Below, piece after piece: positions 22,536 through 33,215 of a stretch of 64,000 nucleotides of DNA. The notes under the pieces were generated by a model. It was given only the letters and a program-made list of their open reading frames with translations. It had not been told where the DNA came from and made no database searches. This DNA comes from Vandiemenella viatica. Its lineage: Eukaryota > Arthropoda > Insecta > Orthoptera > Morabidae. A program made the translations under genes and the position numbers. Location: assembly GCA_031002005.1 (NCBI GenBank), contig CM061920.1:47594610-47658609 (forward strand), written 5' to 3'. Positions within the stretch are counted from its first letter, which is position 1. Each line of letters opens with the position of its first letter.

Positions 22536-23300
22536 ATAAAAATGGGAGTGCCCCCGGGTAGCGTATTGGGACCTTTGCTATTCATTATTCTAATGAATAA
22601 TTGTGTTGATTATTTACTATCAGAAATTAGATTGTTTGCAGATGATATAATATAATGCTATATAAAAGGATTAAATTCGGTAGATCTGGATAACTGCAGG
22701 GTGATCTGGACAGGATATCTAGTTGGGTTGAAGATGAAGATAAATGCAAAGAAGTGTCAGCTTATTAGATACACAAATAAAAAAAATAAAGGTTGTTTAT
22801 ATGTATGAGATGGGGAAAGAATTGATTGTTAAAGACTAGAAATATAAATATCTTGGCATTACATTAGATAACAAGCTTAACTGTGCAGGACACATAGGTC
22901 ATTTAGTATCGAAATTCTGCACTTGTTGGAGAGAATGATGAGGGGATGTATGAGAGAAGTGAAGGGATTGGGTTATAAAACTTTGGTCAGACCATTGCTT
23001 GAATATGGCATTGTAGTATGGGACCCACATTTTGCATATCAAATACAGGAGTTGGAGAGGGTGCAAAAAAGGGCTGCTAGATTTGTTTCTGAAAATCACC
23101 ACAGAATGCAATCAGTAACAGATATGATAAAAGAGCTGGAATGGGATTCATTGGAAGATAGGAGGAGGATGAGGAGGGTCATGGGAGTGTACAGGGCATA
23201 TACTGGTGATGAGGCATGGAAAGATATTGCAATAGGTATGAAAAGTAGTGCATGGAAGGGAAAAGATGACCTTGACCACAAGCTGATCCTTGGATTCATG
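22536..23300 (+). pseudogene. CR1-type LINE fragment, RT C-terminal region
   Basis: Plus-strand reverse-transcriptase sequence from the G-x-P-x-GS box (GGGAGTGCCCCCGGGTAGC), through a FADDI-type box disrupted near 22640, to the C-terminal frame 22923-23306 (RPLLEYGIVVWDPHF, then MIKELEWDSLEDRRR). Frame changes occur around 22700 and 22900. The fragment stops abruptly before the usual 3' UTR and runs into an unrelated GC-rich segment. Confidence 0.75.
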
Positions 23301-23304
23301 ACCT

Positions 23305-23336
23305 GAGGGCCCCTACAGTCGGTGATCGGGGCCCTC
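23305..23336. repeat. Short GC-rich inverted repeat
   Basis: Perfect 9-bp arms GAGGGCCCC and GGGGCCCTC separated by 14 nt, at the junction where LINE similarity ends. Possibly the end of another element; no partner seen. Confidence 0.5.
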
Positions 23337-24361
23337 CCATCAGCCACTTACCCCCCCTCCCTAATGCCGGCCCTGAGTATACCAGGACAAAAGTCGGTTC
23401 ACTAAAAGTGACAAAATAATCGTGCACGAACTGTCATTTTTGTATGTTCATGACAAATATGTAATGGTTTTGATTCTACCTTGGACCAATGTATTGCCTG
23501 TGTTCCCTTTTTTTTTTTTTTATTATACACTCTCTGTAACATTACAAATTATTTTTACCAAAATTTAAAGATTAACCGAAGATAACTAACCCTTTCTTTG
23601 AATTTTTGTTAAACAAAAAAAAAAGTACTAATATTAGCCTATGATAAGCAAAACAGTGTTTTTTACTTACTGTTCAATATTCTGCCAATAATTATTAAAT
23701 CTTTCACTTAAAATGAATGTATTCAATTGCCTAATGTAGAAACTCTTTATTTCAGGAAGCCACATTAGGAATAGTTTACATCGCGATACAAGTTGTCACT
23801 AACACGGTGCTCATGAAAGCAGCTTATTTATTACTTATAACAACTAAATTCCTTATGCTGCAACAAGAACAGTTTGGGCCAGACAACATTTCAACCTAGC
23901 CACTATCTCTGCTAATATTGCCACTACAAAATCACAAAATGAAACAATACAGACACACATTAAATGCATTGGAGTTATGTTTCAAGTAGTAGCAACATTT
24001 TCTATGTCAGGATTCCTGATTAGCTTAGCATAAATTATCATAATTGATTGCATTATACATCTTCAGTATGAGCTGCAACCGCATTAAACCACACGCACTA
24101 ACACAATCACTGTATTGCGATGTAAATTTGACCTGCAATATTAACGTAAGGTGTGTTAAGAGTTCTAATATATTCAGGACTTGACAACATTGTGTTACTT
24201 TAATAGTTGTTATTATGCTGACGTCATAGTTCATGTGGCTAAATGTAGTTCCACATACATTCATTGTTTACTTTGCTGTTGTGACTGTCATTTTGCAAAG
24301 GTAATTTTCAACCAGTTTTTAGTAGTTGTTTTGATATCACAATTAGAAATTATTGGTCGAG
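23337..24361. other. AT-rich stretch without supported genes
   Basis: Contains T- and A-runs (23510-23523, 23613-23626) and only short AT-rich open frames. Confidence 0.5.
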
Positions 24362-24450
24362 TTTAATTTAATTTAATTAAAATTGCAATGGAGCACACAC
24401 TGCAGTGGCAATTTGTCTACACACCCATCTTCCCTCTCTCCTGTACACAC
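24362..24450 (-). mobile_element. CR1-type LINE 3'-terminal tail
   Basis: AATTTAATTTAATT, then TTGCAATGGAGC and a segment matching other copies near 44900 and 50030 in reverse complement. Only the extreme 3' end is present, a typical very short 5'-truncated insertion. The TTTAA-rich start is the family's microsatellite-like tail. Confidence 0.7.
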
Positions 24451-25929
24451 ACCACCATTCATGATGTCACTAACAAGCAATACAGTGAATTTATTAATGT
24501 GTGGGTAATAGAACCCTTGATTTTTAGCAACAATATTAGCGGAGTTTGTGATTTTGTTGAAATACAACCTGAACCAGAATGACAACTGAAACTTTATTAT
24601 TAATTTAAGTTGCTTTCATGAACGCCAATTTAGTGAAATGTATTATATTGTACTTAAATTACATCAAAAGATATCTAATTATAGTTCTAGTACAGGAAAT
24701 ATAAAGCTATACTTAACCCTAAAATTTTTTTGAAGTCATACTGTCGGTAGGTTCACAAGGAGATATCTTCAGTTGTGGACTTGAAATAGTGTGACACATC
24801 AGGTATCATGCTGTAATTCCATTTGTAATATATGTCACAATGTATGTGAAAAATCAAAATTTGAAATAAAGTGATTTCCAAGGAGCTATATTAAGGAAGG
24901 TCGTGGTAAGGTGGATATATAGCCTTGGCCAGAATGACTACTAATATTCCATGATGCATAGTGGTCTTGGAGTGATGAAGGTGGCTGTCATGCTGAATTC
25001 TGACTATAATTACATCAGAATCTGCTCAAGACATCTGGTGCTGCTAAGTGAGTAATGTGTGTAACCGTATCTTTCGGCGCACATTACACTTTGTTCCAGC
25101 TTTGAGGTACACTTTTCATTGAAGAGTAAAAGCCAAGGAAGCAGTTGACCATATTTTCAACCTAAAAGGAGAAATTTTTCTGCTAGTTGTAGATTTAATA
25201 ATAACAACAACTTTTATATTAAAATACACTTTAAGAGGACGAAGTTGTGGGTAGATGCTAGTATGAAGATATCTTAAACTAACTTGAAACTTTATTTTAC
25301 TACCCCAATCTTCACCAAATTTGTACAAGATGTTTCCTGTTGTTGAATTAAAGTGTTGTTTATATCGAAAAAGTTAAGTTATCTGAATTTTCTTTGAATT
25401 TAGTTACATGTTTTAACAGTTGTTTTATTTATGGAAGTGGCTTGGTTTAATCGCAAATAAATTCTGAAAACTACCAAGTGTGGATTACGACGAAATAATC
25501 TCAAAAATTGGTTTAAAATCTGTTCTACTGCATGGAATGTTCTGAAATTTTAATATGTTATACTAGATTTTTAGTTCTTTCAGGAAATCTACTTTTTAGT
25601 TTGGAAAATTACTGAAAACATATGATTAAAAATGTTGAAAGTGTATCTATCGAAGTGTTTAAAAATTTATTTATGTTATTTACACGGTCTGAAACTACGG
25701 AATTTTAGTGAATTTATCTTTCTTTTGAATTATTATTATTATTAAATTACTTTAATGCATCAAAAAGTGTTAAGAATTAGTGAACGTATCACGTAACAAA
25801 ATCTATTGTTTACAAGTTGGATAATAATGGATTATCCTATTCCAGGTTAGTTTATAAGTTCTTTACTATTATAAAATGTTTATTAAGTGGCTTTTCTGTC
25901 TTTAAATTGGTTCATTTTCTAAGTTAGTC
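24451..25929. other. AT-rich stretch with a dispersed motif
   Basis: No gene seen. A motif around 24530-24585 (ATATTAGCGGAG ... CAACCTGAACCAGAATG) recurs inside the transposon at 20380-20750. Confidence 0.45.
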
Positions 25930-26283
25930 TGCAGTATCGGCTTCTACATAAAACGCTCTCTCACATCCTATGATTGCAATGAAAATTATATGTTTACTGG
26001 AAAGCTTACTCCCTCCCTTATGCTCTAAGCTAAGAAACCTAGAATTTACCCAAATTCTAAGGTGCTTACAATTCCCACTCAAGGTCCTTTATTTTATCAG
26101 TTACTGAATGTGTCGTGCACTAACAAATCTTGCCGCTCTCCTTTGCTTAACCTCCAACTCCTGTATTTGACATCCAGATTGTGGGTTCCAAACCACACCA
26201 TCCTATTCAAGCAATGGTCTGACCAAAGTTTTATTTAAATATCTGTTAGGACCATGGACAGTAATAAGTTACCAGGCTATTCT
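25930..26283 (-). pseudogene. CR1-type LINE remnant running toward the assembly gap
   Basis: The reverse complement matches the RT C-terminus (TGGTCAGACCATTGCTTGAATA, the reverse complement of 26206-26227) and flanking parts seen in other copies. The sequence is interrupted by the N gap 18 bases after the recognisable part. Confidence 0.65.
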
Positions 26284-26301
26284 TAAGGCTTCGTAGTTAC
26301 A

Positions 26302-27301
26302 NNNNNNNNNNNNNNNNNNNNNNNNNNNNNNNNNNNNNNNNNNNNNNNNNNNNNNNNNNNNNNNNNNNNNNNNNNNNNNNNNNNNNNNNNNNNNNNNNNN
26401 NNNNNNNNNNNNNNNNNNNNNNNNNNNNNNNNNNNNNNNNNNNNNNNNNNNNNNNNNNNNNNNNNNNNNNNNNNNNNNNNNNNNNNNNNNNNNNNNNNNN
26501 NNNNNNNNNNNNNNNNNNNNNNNNNNNNNNNNNNNNNNNNNNNNNNNNNNNNNNNNNNNNNNNNNNNNNNNNNNNNNNNNNNNNNNNNNNNNNNNNNNNN
26601 NNNNNNNNNNNNNNNNNNNNNNNNNNNNNNNNNNNNNNNNNNNNNNNNNNNNNNNNNNNNNNNNNNNNNNNNNNNNNNNNNNNNNNNNNNNNNNNNNNNN
26701 NNNNNNNNNNNNNNNNNNNNNNNNNNNNNNNNNNNNNNNNNNNNNNNNNNNNNNNNNNNNNNNNNNNNNNNNNNNNNNNNNNNNNNNNNNNNNNNNNNNN
26801 NNNNNNNNNNNNNNNNNNNNNNNNNNNNNNNNNNNNNNNNNNNNNNNNNNNNNNNNNNNNNNNNNNNNNNNNNNNNNNNNNNNNNNNNNNNNNNNNNNNN
26901 NNNNNNNNNNNNNNNNNNNNNNNNNNNNNNNNNNNNNNNNNNNNNNNNNNNNNNNNNNNNNNNNNNNNNNNNNNNNNNNNNNNNNNNNNNNNNNNNNNNN
27001 NNNNNNNNNNNNNNNNNNNNNNNNNNNNNNNNNNNNNNNNNNNNNNNNNNNNNNNNNNNNNNNNNNNNNNNNNNNNNNNNNNNNNNNNNNNNNNNNNNNN
27101 NNNNNNNNNNNNNNNNNNNNNNNNNNNNNNNNNNNNNNNNNNNNNNNNNNNNNNNNNNNNNNNNNNNNNNNNNNNNNNNNNNNNNNNNNNNNNNNNNNNN
27201 NNNNNNNNNNNNNNNNNNNNNNNNNNNNNNNNNNNNNNNNNNNNNNNNNNNNNNNNNNNNNNNNNNNNNNNNNNNNNNNNNNNNNNNNNNNNNNNNNNNN
27301 N
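26302..27301. other. Assembly gap of exactly 1,000 N
   Basis: All bases are N. The round number indicates a placeholder of unknown true size. Frames that appear to cross it are artefacts. Confidence 0.99.
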
Positions 27302-28849
27302 CAACAGTATAAGATTGTTCAGCCCCATGTGTAACAAATTTTTGATTTGACAAGTGTTCCACATTTGTTGTGGTTAGACCTATGGTATAATGCGGAATCT
27401 CAACCATGGAATGTCGTGGTGTGGCTTATGTGATCAAACACAACTGTTAGAATTTCATAGCCCCTTCAGGATTTGAGATTGGAAAATTTGAAAGCTAGTG
27501 CCTTAACCACTGAGACAATAAATCGTTCAACACAATGACATGAATGATAATTTTGACTGTTGAAATTGGAGTAACAACAATATCAGTGAAAATATTAATT
27601 CTATGAAACAAATCAATTATGATGAAGTAAAAAAATGGACATTGTCATATAACCTAAATTTTGTCAATTAATTGCCAAAATTAGTTTAAAGATTGTCGAG
27701 CTAATTTCAGTACAACAGAAAAATAAGTTTAGAATCATTTTATTGTAGTTTTCAAGTGATAAGTTGAAATAAAGTGAAATTCGATCAAAACATTAGTAAA
27801 CATTGATCATATAAAGGAATCAGCCAATTTTTGCATAGAAAACGCTGCATTCATGTTCGGATGTACAGTAGGTCATAAGCATTAGAATGAGGTAAAATAG
27901 TGAAGATAAGTTATTTGTTTTTGTAGCTCAATCACGCACGTGTGGCATATATCTAAAATAAAAAGTCAAGTAATACCTAAGCCCTTAATTTTCAAGCTAC
28001 CATAAAGTTTTATACCTTAAAAGATGTGCTGAATTTTGGGACACATAATATAAAAATTTCAAATCGGTATGTAAAAGTTAAGTAATGTTTTACTAGGATC
28101 TAATACAAAAAATACAATTCCAAGCAAAAAATTTAGTTTTCATATAGTATAATTCGGTTAGATACAGAGGGGAGAGTGTATTTAAAAGAAAGTAGATTTT
28201 TTTCTGAGCATAACCTATAAGTTTTTGAGAAAATCCATGCAATATTTTGGCCAGAATAGAAAAAAGTAAATTAATGATATTTTCAGGGAAATAGATGCTG
28301 GACTTTGCAAAATTTGGCATGATAGATTTAGAAGGAATTAAAAGGAATTTAGGAAAAAATTGGACGGCAACCAAATAGCAGTTATAACAGTAGGATAGTA
28401 TCATTACCATATAGAAAACTACATTTGGAAAAGTTTAAAACATATTTTAGCCCTGTAGCAGTAATACTTTTGAAGATAGGGAATTTTGGAATTTTAAGTT
28501 TTGGATTATCCCTGGAAAAAAATTGTAAACAAGTCATATAAATTACTAAAAGATTGGGATGAATTAGCAGATCATTATATACTAAGATTCAGCACCCTGG
28601 CTCAAATACTCTAAAGATGAGAGAGAATTTTAGGTGTCATCACCTCAATAATTTTTTATAGACAAACTACTAAAGATAGAGAAATTTTTATAAGGATTGA
28701 TTTTTACATTTACATAATGTACTATTTCCCACAAAAAATTTCAAGTCGATTCGAGGAAAAAGAGATTCAGATATTTCACAATTTCCCGGACAATTGCGGA
28801 ATGTTTTATTTTGTCTTAAATACAACAGTTTGTTACTTTATCTTATATC
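27302..28849. other. AT-rich non-coding stretch
   Basis: No supported genes or terminal repeats. The open frame at 28093-28410 (minus) is low-complexity and AT-driven. Confidence 0.5.
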
Positions 28850-29115
28850 TTTAAACGAGCAGTTCTTTTATATAAATATATATTTTGGATCTCGGAAACG
28901 GCTGTGACGATTTGGATGAAATTTCATATTTAGATAACGTTTTGTTTTTTTAAGATTACCTAAATAGTTGCCTTCCCTGCAAAAATTCATTTTTACTAAA
29001 TATGAACAATTTTCACTCTTGTTATCCTGAAAGCAGTTCTAACGCCATTTTGTAGATGATTCAGGTACCAGGAAGACTACTGGTTTCAAGGAACTCATAT
29101 ATTTAAACGAACAAT
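28850..29115 (+). repeat. Dispersed repeat, copy 1
   Basis: Contains CGATTTGGATGAAATTTC followed by TAGATAAC and later AGCAGTTCTAACGCC. A diverged copy in the same orientation lies at 31230-31405. The pattern of a TATATA-rich start followed by an AAACGGCT-type block resembles termini of arthropod Helitrons, but neither hairpin nor CTRR end is visible here. Confidence 0.55.
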
Positions 29116-29540
29116 TCATGTATAATAACTGACCCTTGTGAATATTTCGCACAATATCATGAGCAATCACCAAATGGTAATATAATAATGAGGAAATAAG
29201 TAAAGTATTTATTAATGAAAGGTATATTATTTTGAAGGGTAGTAATTAATATCAATTTCACTGTAAGAAATCGTTAACATCAAATACTAGATAACTGTAA
29301 AATATGGTTACCATTAAATACTTCATATTTAATTGTATAATATTTCAAATGTAAATTAAAAAAAAAAGAAGAAGAAGGGGAAAAAAAAAAAACATGTTGG
29401 CTTTGTCAGAAGTAATTTTTACAATCTTCTTTACAAAATTTCTCTGAAAACAAAATTAGCAGTTGTAATGTGGTAATCGTTAATTCTCGTGAAAAAGCCA
29501 TATACGTGTATCTATACAAATAAACAGGTTCTGATAAATA
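29116..29540. other. AT-rich stretch up to the Tc1-type element
   Basis: Contains a purine run at 29359-29392. No gene. Confidence 0.5.
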
Positions 29541-30958
29541 CAATCCTGGAAATTGAAATAAGAACACCGTGAATTCATTGTCCCAGGAATGGGAAACTTT
29601 ATATACACATTCCTGGGGTCAGATACAACACATGATCACACAGACAGAACCATAGGCACATAGACACAGGCAACAGAGCATGCACAATGTCGGCACTAGT
29701 ACCGTGTATATCCTCCTTTCGCAGCAATGCAGGCTGCAATTCTCCCATGGAGACGATCGTAGAGGTGCTGGATGTAGTCCTGTGGAATGGCATGCCAAGC
29801 CATTTCCACCTGGCGCCTCAGCTGGACCAGCGTTCGTGCTGGACGTGCAGACCGCGTGAGACGACGTTTCATCCAGTCCCAAACATGCTCAATGGGGGAC
29901 AGATCCGGAGATCTCGCTGGCCAGGGTAGTTGACTTACACCTTCTAGAGCACGTTGGGTGGCACGGGATACATGTGGACGTGCATTGTCCTGTTGGAACA
30001 GCATGTTCCCTTGCTGGTCTAGGAATGGTAGAACGATGGGTTCGATTATGGTTTGAATGTACCATGCACTGTTCAGTGTCCCCTCGACGATCACCAGAGG
30101 TGTACGGCCAGTGTAGGAGATCGCTCCCCACACCATGATGCCGGGTGTTGACCCTGTGTGCCTCGGTCGTATGCAGTCCTGATTGTGGCGCTCACCTGCA
30201 TGGCGCCAAACATGCATACGACCATCATTGGCAACAAGGCAGAAGCGACTCTCATCACTGAAGACGACACATGTCCATTCGTCCCTCCATACACGCCTGT
30301 CGCGACACCACTGGATGCGGGCTGCACGATGTTGGGACATGAGCGGAAGACGACCTAACGGTGCGCGGGACCGTAGCCCAGCTTCATCGAGATGGTTGCG
30401 AATGGTCCTCTCTGATACCCCAGGAGCAACAGTGTCCCTAATTTGCCGGGAAGTGGCGGTGCGGTCCCCTACGGCACTGTGTAGGATGCGACGGTCTTGG
30501 CGTGCATCCGTGCATCGCTGCTGTCCAGACCCAGGTCGACGGGCACGTGCACCTTCCGCCGACCACTGGCGACAACATCAATGTACTGTGGAGACCTCGC
30601 GCCCCACATGTTGAGCAATTCGGCGGTACGTCCACCCGGCCTCCCGCATGCCCACTATACACCCTCGAAGTCCGTCAACTGCACATACGGTTCAAGTACA
30701 CGCTGTTGCGGCATGCTACCAGTGTTGAAGACTGAGATGGAGCTCTGTATGCCACGGCAAACTGGCTGACACTGACTGCAGCGGTGCCCAACCGCTGCGC
30801 AGCTAGCGCCCTTCGACGGCCAACACTGCTGTTCCTGGTGTGTGTGCTGTGCCGTGCGTTTGATCATTGCTTGTACAGCCCTCTCGTAGTGTCCAGAGCA
30901 AGTATTGTGGGTCTTACACACCGGCGTCAATGTGTTCTTATTTCAATTTCCAGGAGTT
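29541..30958 (-). mobile_element. Tc1-type DNA transposon, nearly full length
   Basis: TA dinucleotides flank the element at 29539-29540 and 30959-30960. Inverted ends share TCCTGGAAATTGAAATAAGA. The GC-rich 1418-bp body holds one minus-strand transposase gene (29696-30714) broken by a nonsense codon and a frameshift. Size, TA target and gene order fit Tc1/mariner elements. Confidence 0.92.
29696..30714 (-). pseudogene. Tc1-type transposase, DNA-binding part broken, catalytic part open
   Basis: The gene starts at an ATG at 30714 (MPQQRVLEPYVQLTDFE). It loses frame near 30660, then carries an in-frame TGA at 30578-30580 where CGA (Arg) is expected in the helix-turn-helix region, a typical CpG decay change. 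From there the frame is open to the stop at 29696, including the 214-codon ORF from 30340. The catalytic triad is visible: VFSDESRF, QQDNARPHVS and DLSPIEHVW. The two last acidic residues are separated by 32 residues rather than the 34 of standard Tc1. In cells such enzymes cut and paste the element at TA sites. This copy cannot make the full protein. Confidence 0.92.
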
Positions 30959-31229
30959 TATAATGCTGCATTTTGAAGCGTCTGACCTTGTTCTTTTTTT
31001 AATGTTCAAATTGTTTTCTTATCATTTAGAAAGGCAGGGTTGGTGGTGTGACGTTAATTCCAGGTAATAGCATACTTTTATCAGAATGAATTAATTTAGC
31101 ACACATTATGTCCTTTTCTTAGAGAATTACCACTAATCTTGCACCATTAATTAATCCCCGATTAGCATTAATATTTATATTTAACATAATAATAGCATTT
31201 TTCTTTTAAAATAATTTATGAGGTGGTAA
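30959..31229. other. AT-rich stretch right of the Tc1-type element
   Basis: No gene or repeat supported. Confidence 0.4.
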
Positions 31230-31405
31230 ACCAGACGATCTTGAAATTACTCAAGCGATTTGGATGAAATTTCAAATGTAGATAACAATTTGCTTTTGAA
31301 GTTTGTAATATGATTTTACAAAAAAAAATAAGTTCTTGAATTTGGTATCTCAGAAACAGTTCTAACCTCATCTCATAGGATTCAAGTAGCGGGAACTGTG
31401 CACTT
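31230..31405 (+). repeat. Dispersed repeat, copy 2
   Basis: Matches 28850-29115 in CGATTTGGATGAAATTTC, TAGATAAC and the CAGTTCTAAC segment, with smaller indels. The two copies flank the Tc1-type insertion in direct orientation. Confidence 0.55.
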
Positions 31406-31940
31406 AAAAATGCCTATAAAGCCTTCAAAATACCTTCAGCTTTTATCAATCATTACTCAAAATCTTGCATATTGATCATAAATTGAAAGATGCTGATCGA
31501 AGATTGGTCACCTAGGTACTTAGTATTAAAGCATAAAAATAACAATAATCTTTTAGAAATATAACAAATAAATATAATAAATAAACAAATAATAAAAAAA
31601 ATATCTGTCTTCTAGTTCAATAGTATCAATTCAAAAAATCAATTGTAGATACAACTTCGTAAATCCTAAGATTTGTTTATTAATTATTTCAGTCTTAAAT
31701 ATAATAGTTTACTTTTGTATTTACTTATTTCCAAAAATTTTTAAAAAGTAACTACTTGATAATTTTTTTAAGTATTTGATCAAATTTTTTTTATTTTCTT
31801 ATCAATTACAATAACTTGGTTGAGAGGTAAAGCTCTTATCCAATATAATAAAAACGTTAAAATCATAGTATAAACTTTATGAGACTATCAAAAAAAATTA
31901 AGGTTCATTTAGAAGGTCCTAGAAGTATTCAGAAAAAATC

Positions 31941-32940
31941 ATGACTGGAAAGTGTGGCACCTGTCGCAGGTACGTAGCGAAGGATTTTGGTTGTAGTTGC
32001 TGTAAGAAGTGGTTTAATTGGGCATGCAGGGAAGAGGAAATGTGGGGAAATAAATGAGGCTCTCCCATGGTTTTGTCCACTTTATCTCAGGGGTGAAAGG
32101 ATGAGGGAGATGGGCGAAACAATCAGAGAGTTTGTACTGTGGAGGCTCAGCCTGTGTAGGCTCAACCTGTGTAGGCTCAGCCTATGGAGGCGCATGCTGT
32201 AGAGGCAGAAAGTAGAGATAATGGTTTGGAGGAAGTTGAGATGGATGGTTGGGAGCTGGTAACAGATCATAGGAGAAATTTGGGTAGTGGAATGAAGAAG
32301 CCAGACACTTCAGAAGTTGTGGGGCAAAATAGATTTGACCTGTTGCCAGAGTCAGGAGGAGAAGAGCCTCATGTAGATTTGGAGTAGGTAAGATGCAGCA
32401 GGCCTTTAGGAATAAGCGCATGGCAACCAAGAATAGAAAAAAAGGGTTCTATTGCTATGTAGTAGACTGGGGAGTGTTGTAGGCCCTCTTCTGCAGGATC
32501 CTTTAGGCACAGGTTACCAGACCACAAGTTTTTTCAAACCTAATGCAACATTAGGGCAGATAATAGAGGATATGGGTTCACTTTGTAAGAGTTTCACTAA
32601 GGACAACAGAGTAGTGATAGTGGGAGGTGTGGGGAATAGTATTGATAGAAATGTGAGTTGTAGTATAGAGTATAAGGTGGTGAAGGAGACGCAGCATACC
32701 AGGTTGGAACTCATGCATGTCCTAAGTCGCCATGACCAGCCACAATTGAACTAAGCAGTGAGGCGAGTAAATGTGGAAACAGAAGTGCTGATTGGGAAAG
32801 GCATTAGTTCTGTGTTGGGGGTTGTGCCTGTGAACACCATAGTTAGGTTGGGTTTCACTAGGCACGACGTACACCTAAATAGAAGAAGTGGGATGGTGGG
32901 GGGGGGGGGGGAGGGAAGTACTTTCTGAGTTGTTAGCTAA
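31941..32940 (+). pseudogene. CR1-type LINE ORF1: PHD-like finger and esterase-like domain, broken
   Basis: ATG at 31941 starts KCGTCRRYVAKDFGC then CCKKWFNWAC, a PHD-like zinc finger in which the usual His of the W-F-H-x-x-C segment is Asn. A stop follows at about 32054. Further on, in other frames, come an acidic linker (32184-32387) and an esterase-like part: VVIVGGVGNSIDRN near 32610-32650 resembles the SGNH block around Gly-Asn, and FTRHDVHLN near 32850 carries the C-terminal His block. A polyG run follows at 32899-32911. The ORF1 protein of CR1 LINEs binds RNA and has an esterase fold. At least three frame breaks make this copy inactive. Confidence 0.65.
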
Positions 32941-33215
32941 AGCAGTAAATGAGCCCATTTCCAGTGATGATGGGATCAGGACTGTTCTTTTTTAAGTTAG
33001 GGGCTGCTGGTGAAAGGATGGAGACAGATGATGAAAGTGATACTGTCTGTAGATCCACAATGGGAAAAGTCACAGATATTAAAGAAACAGATGAAGTTGA
33101 TGAAACAATAATTAACTGGGGTAGAACTGGGAAGGAAGAGGTAAATATACAGCCAGTAATAAGGGTGTTATTGGTGAACTGTAGAAGTATAATGAACAAA
33201 GCTGAAAAAAGGTGA

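Noticed and set aside
26283..27407. Two apparent 355-374 residue minus-strand frames
   Set aside because: They consist almost entirely of undetermined residues across the N gap.
28093..28410. 105-codon minus frame as a gene
   Set aside because: AT-driven hydrophobic composition without motif, splice context or homology signal.
30091..30662. Minus-strand frames 30091-30327 and 30438-30662 as separate genes
   Set aside because: They are alternative frames of the same broken transposase region.
29687..30769. Several overlapping frames on both strands in the Tc1-type element
   Set aside because: Shadows of the transposase in GC-rich sequence; none has motifs.
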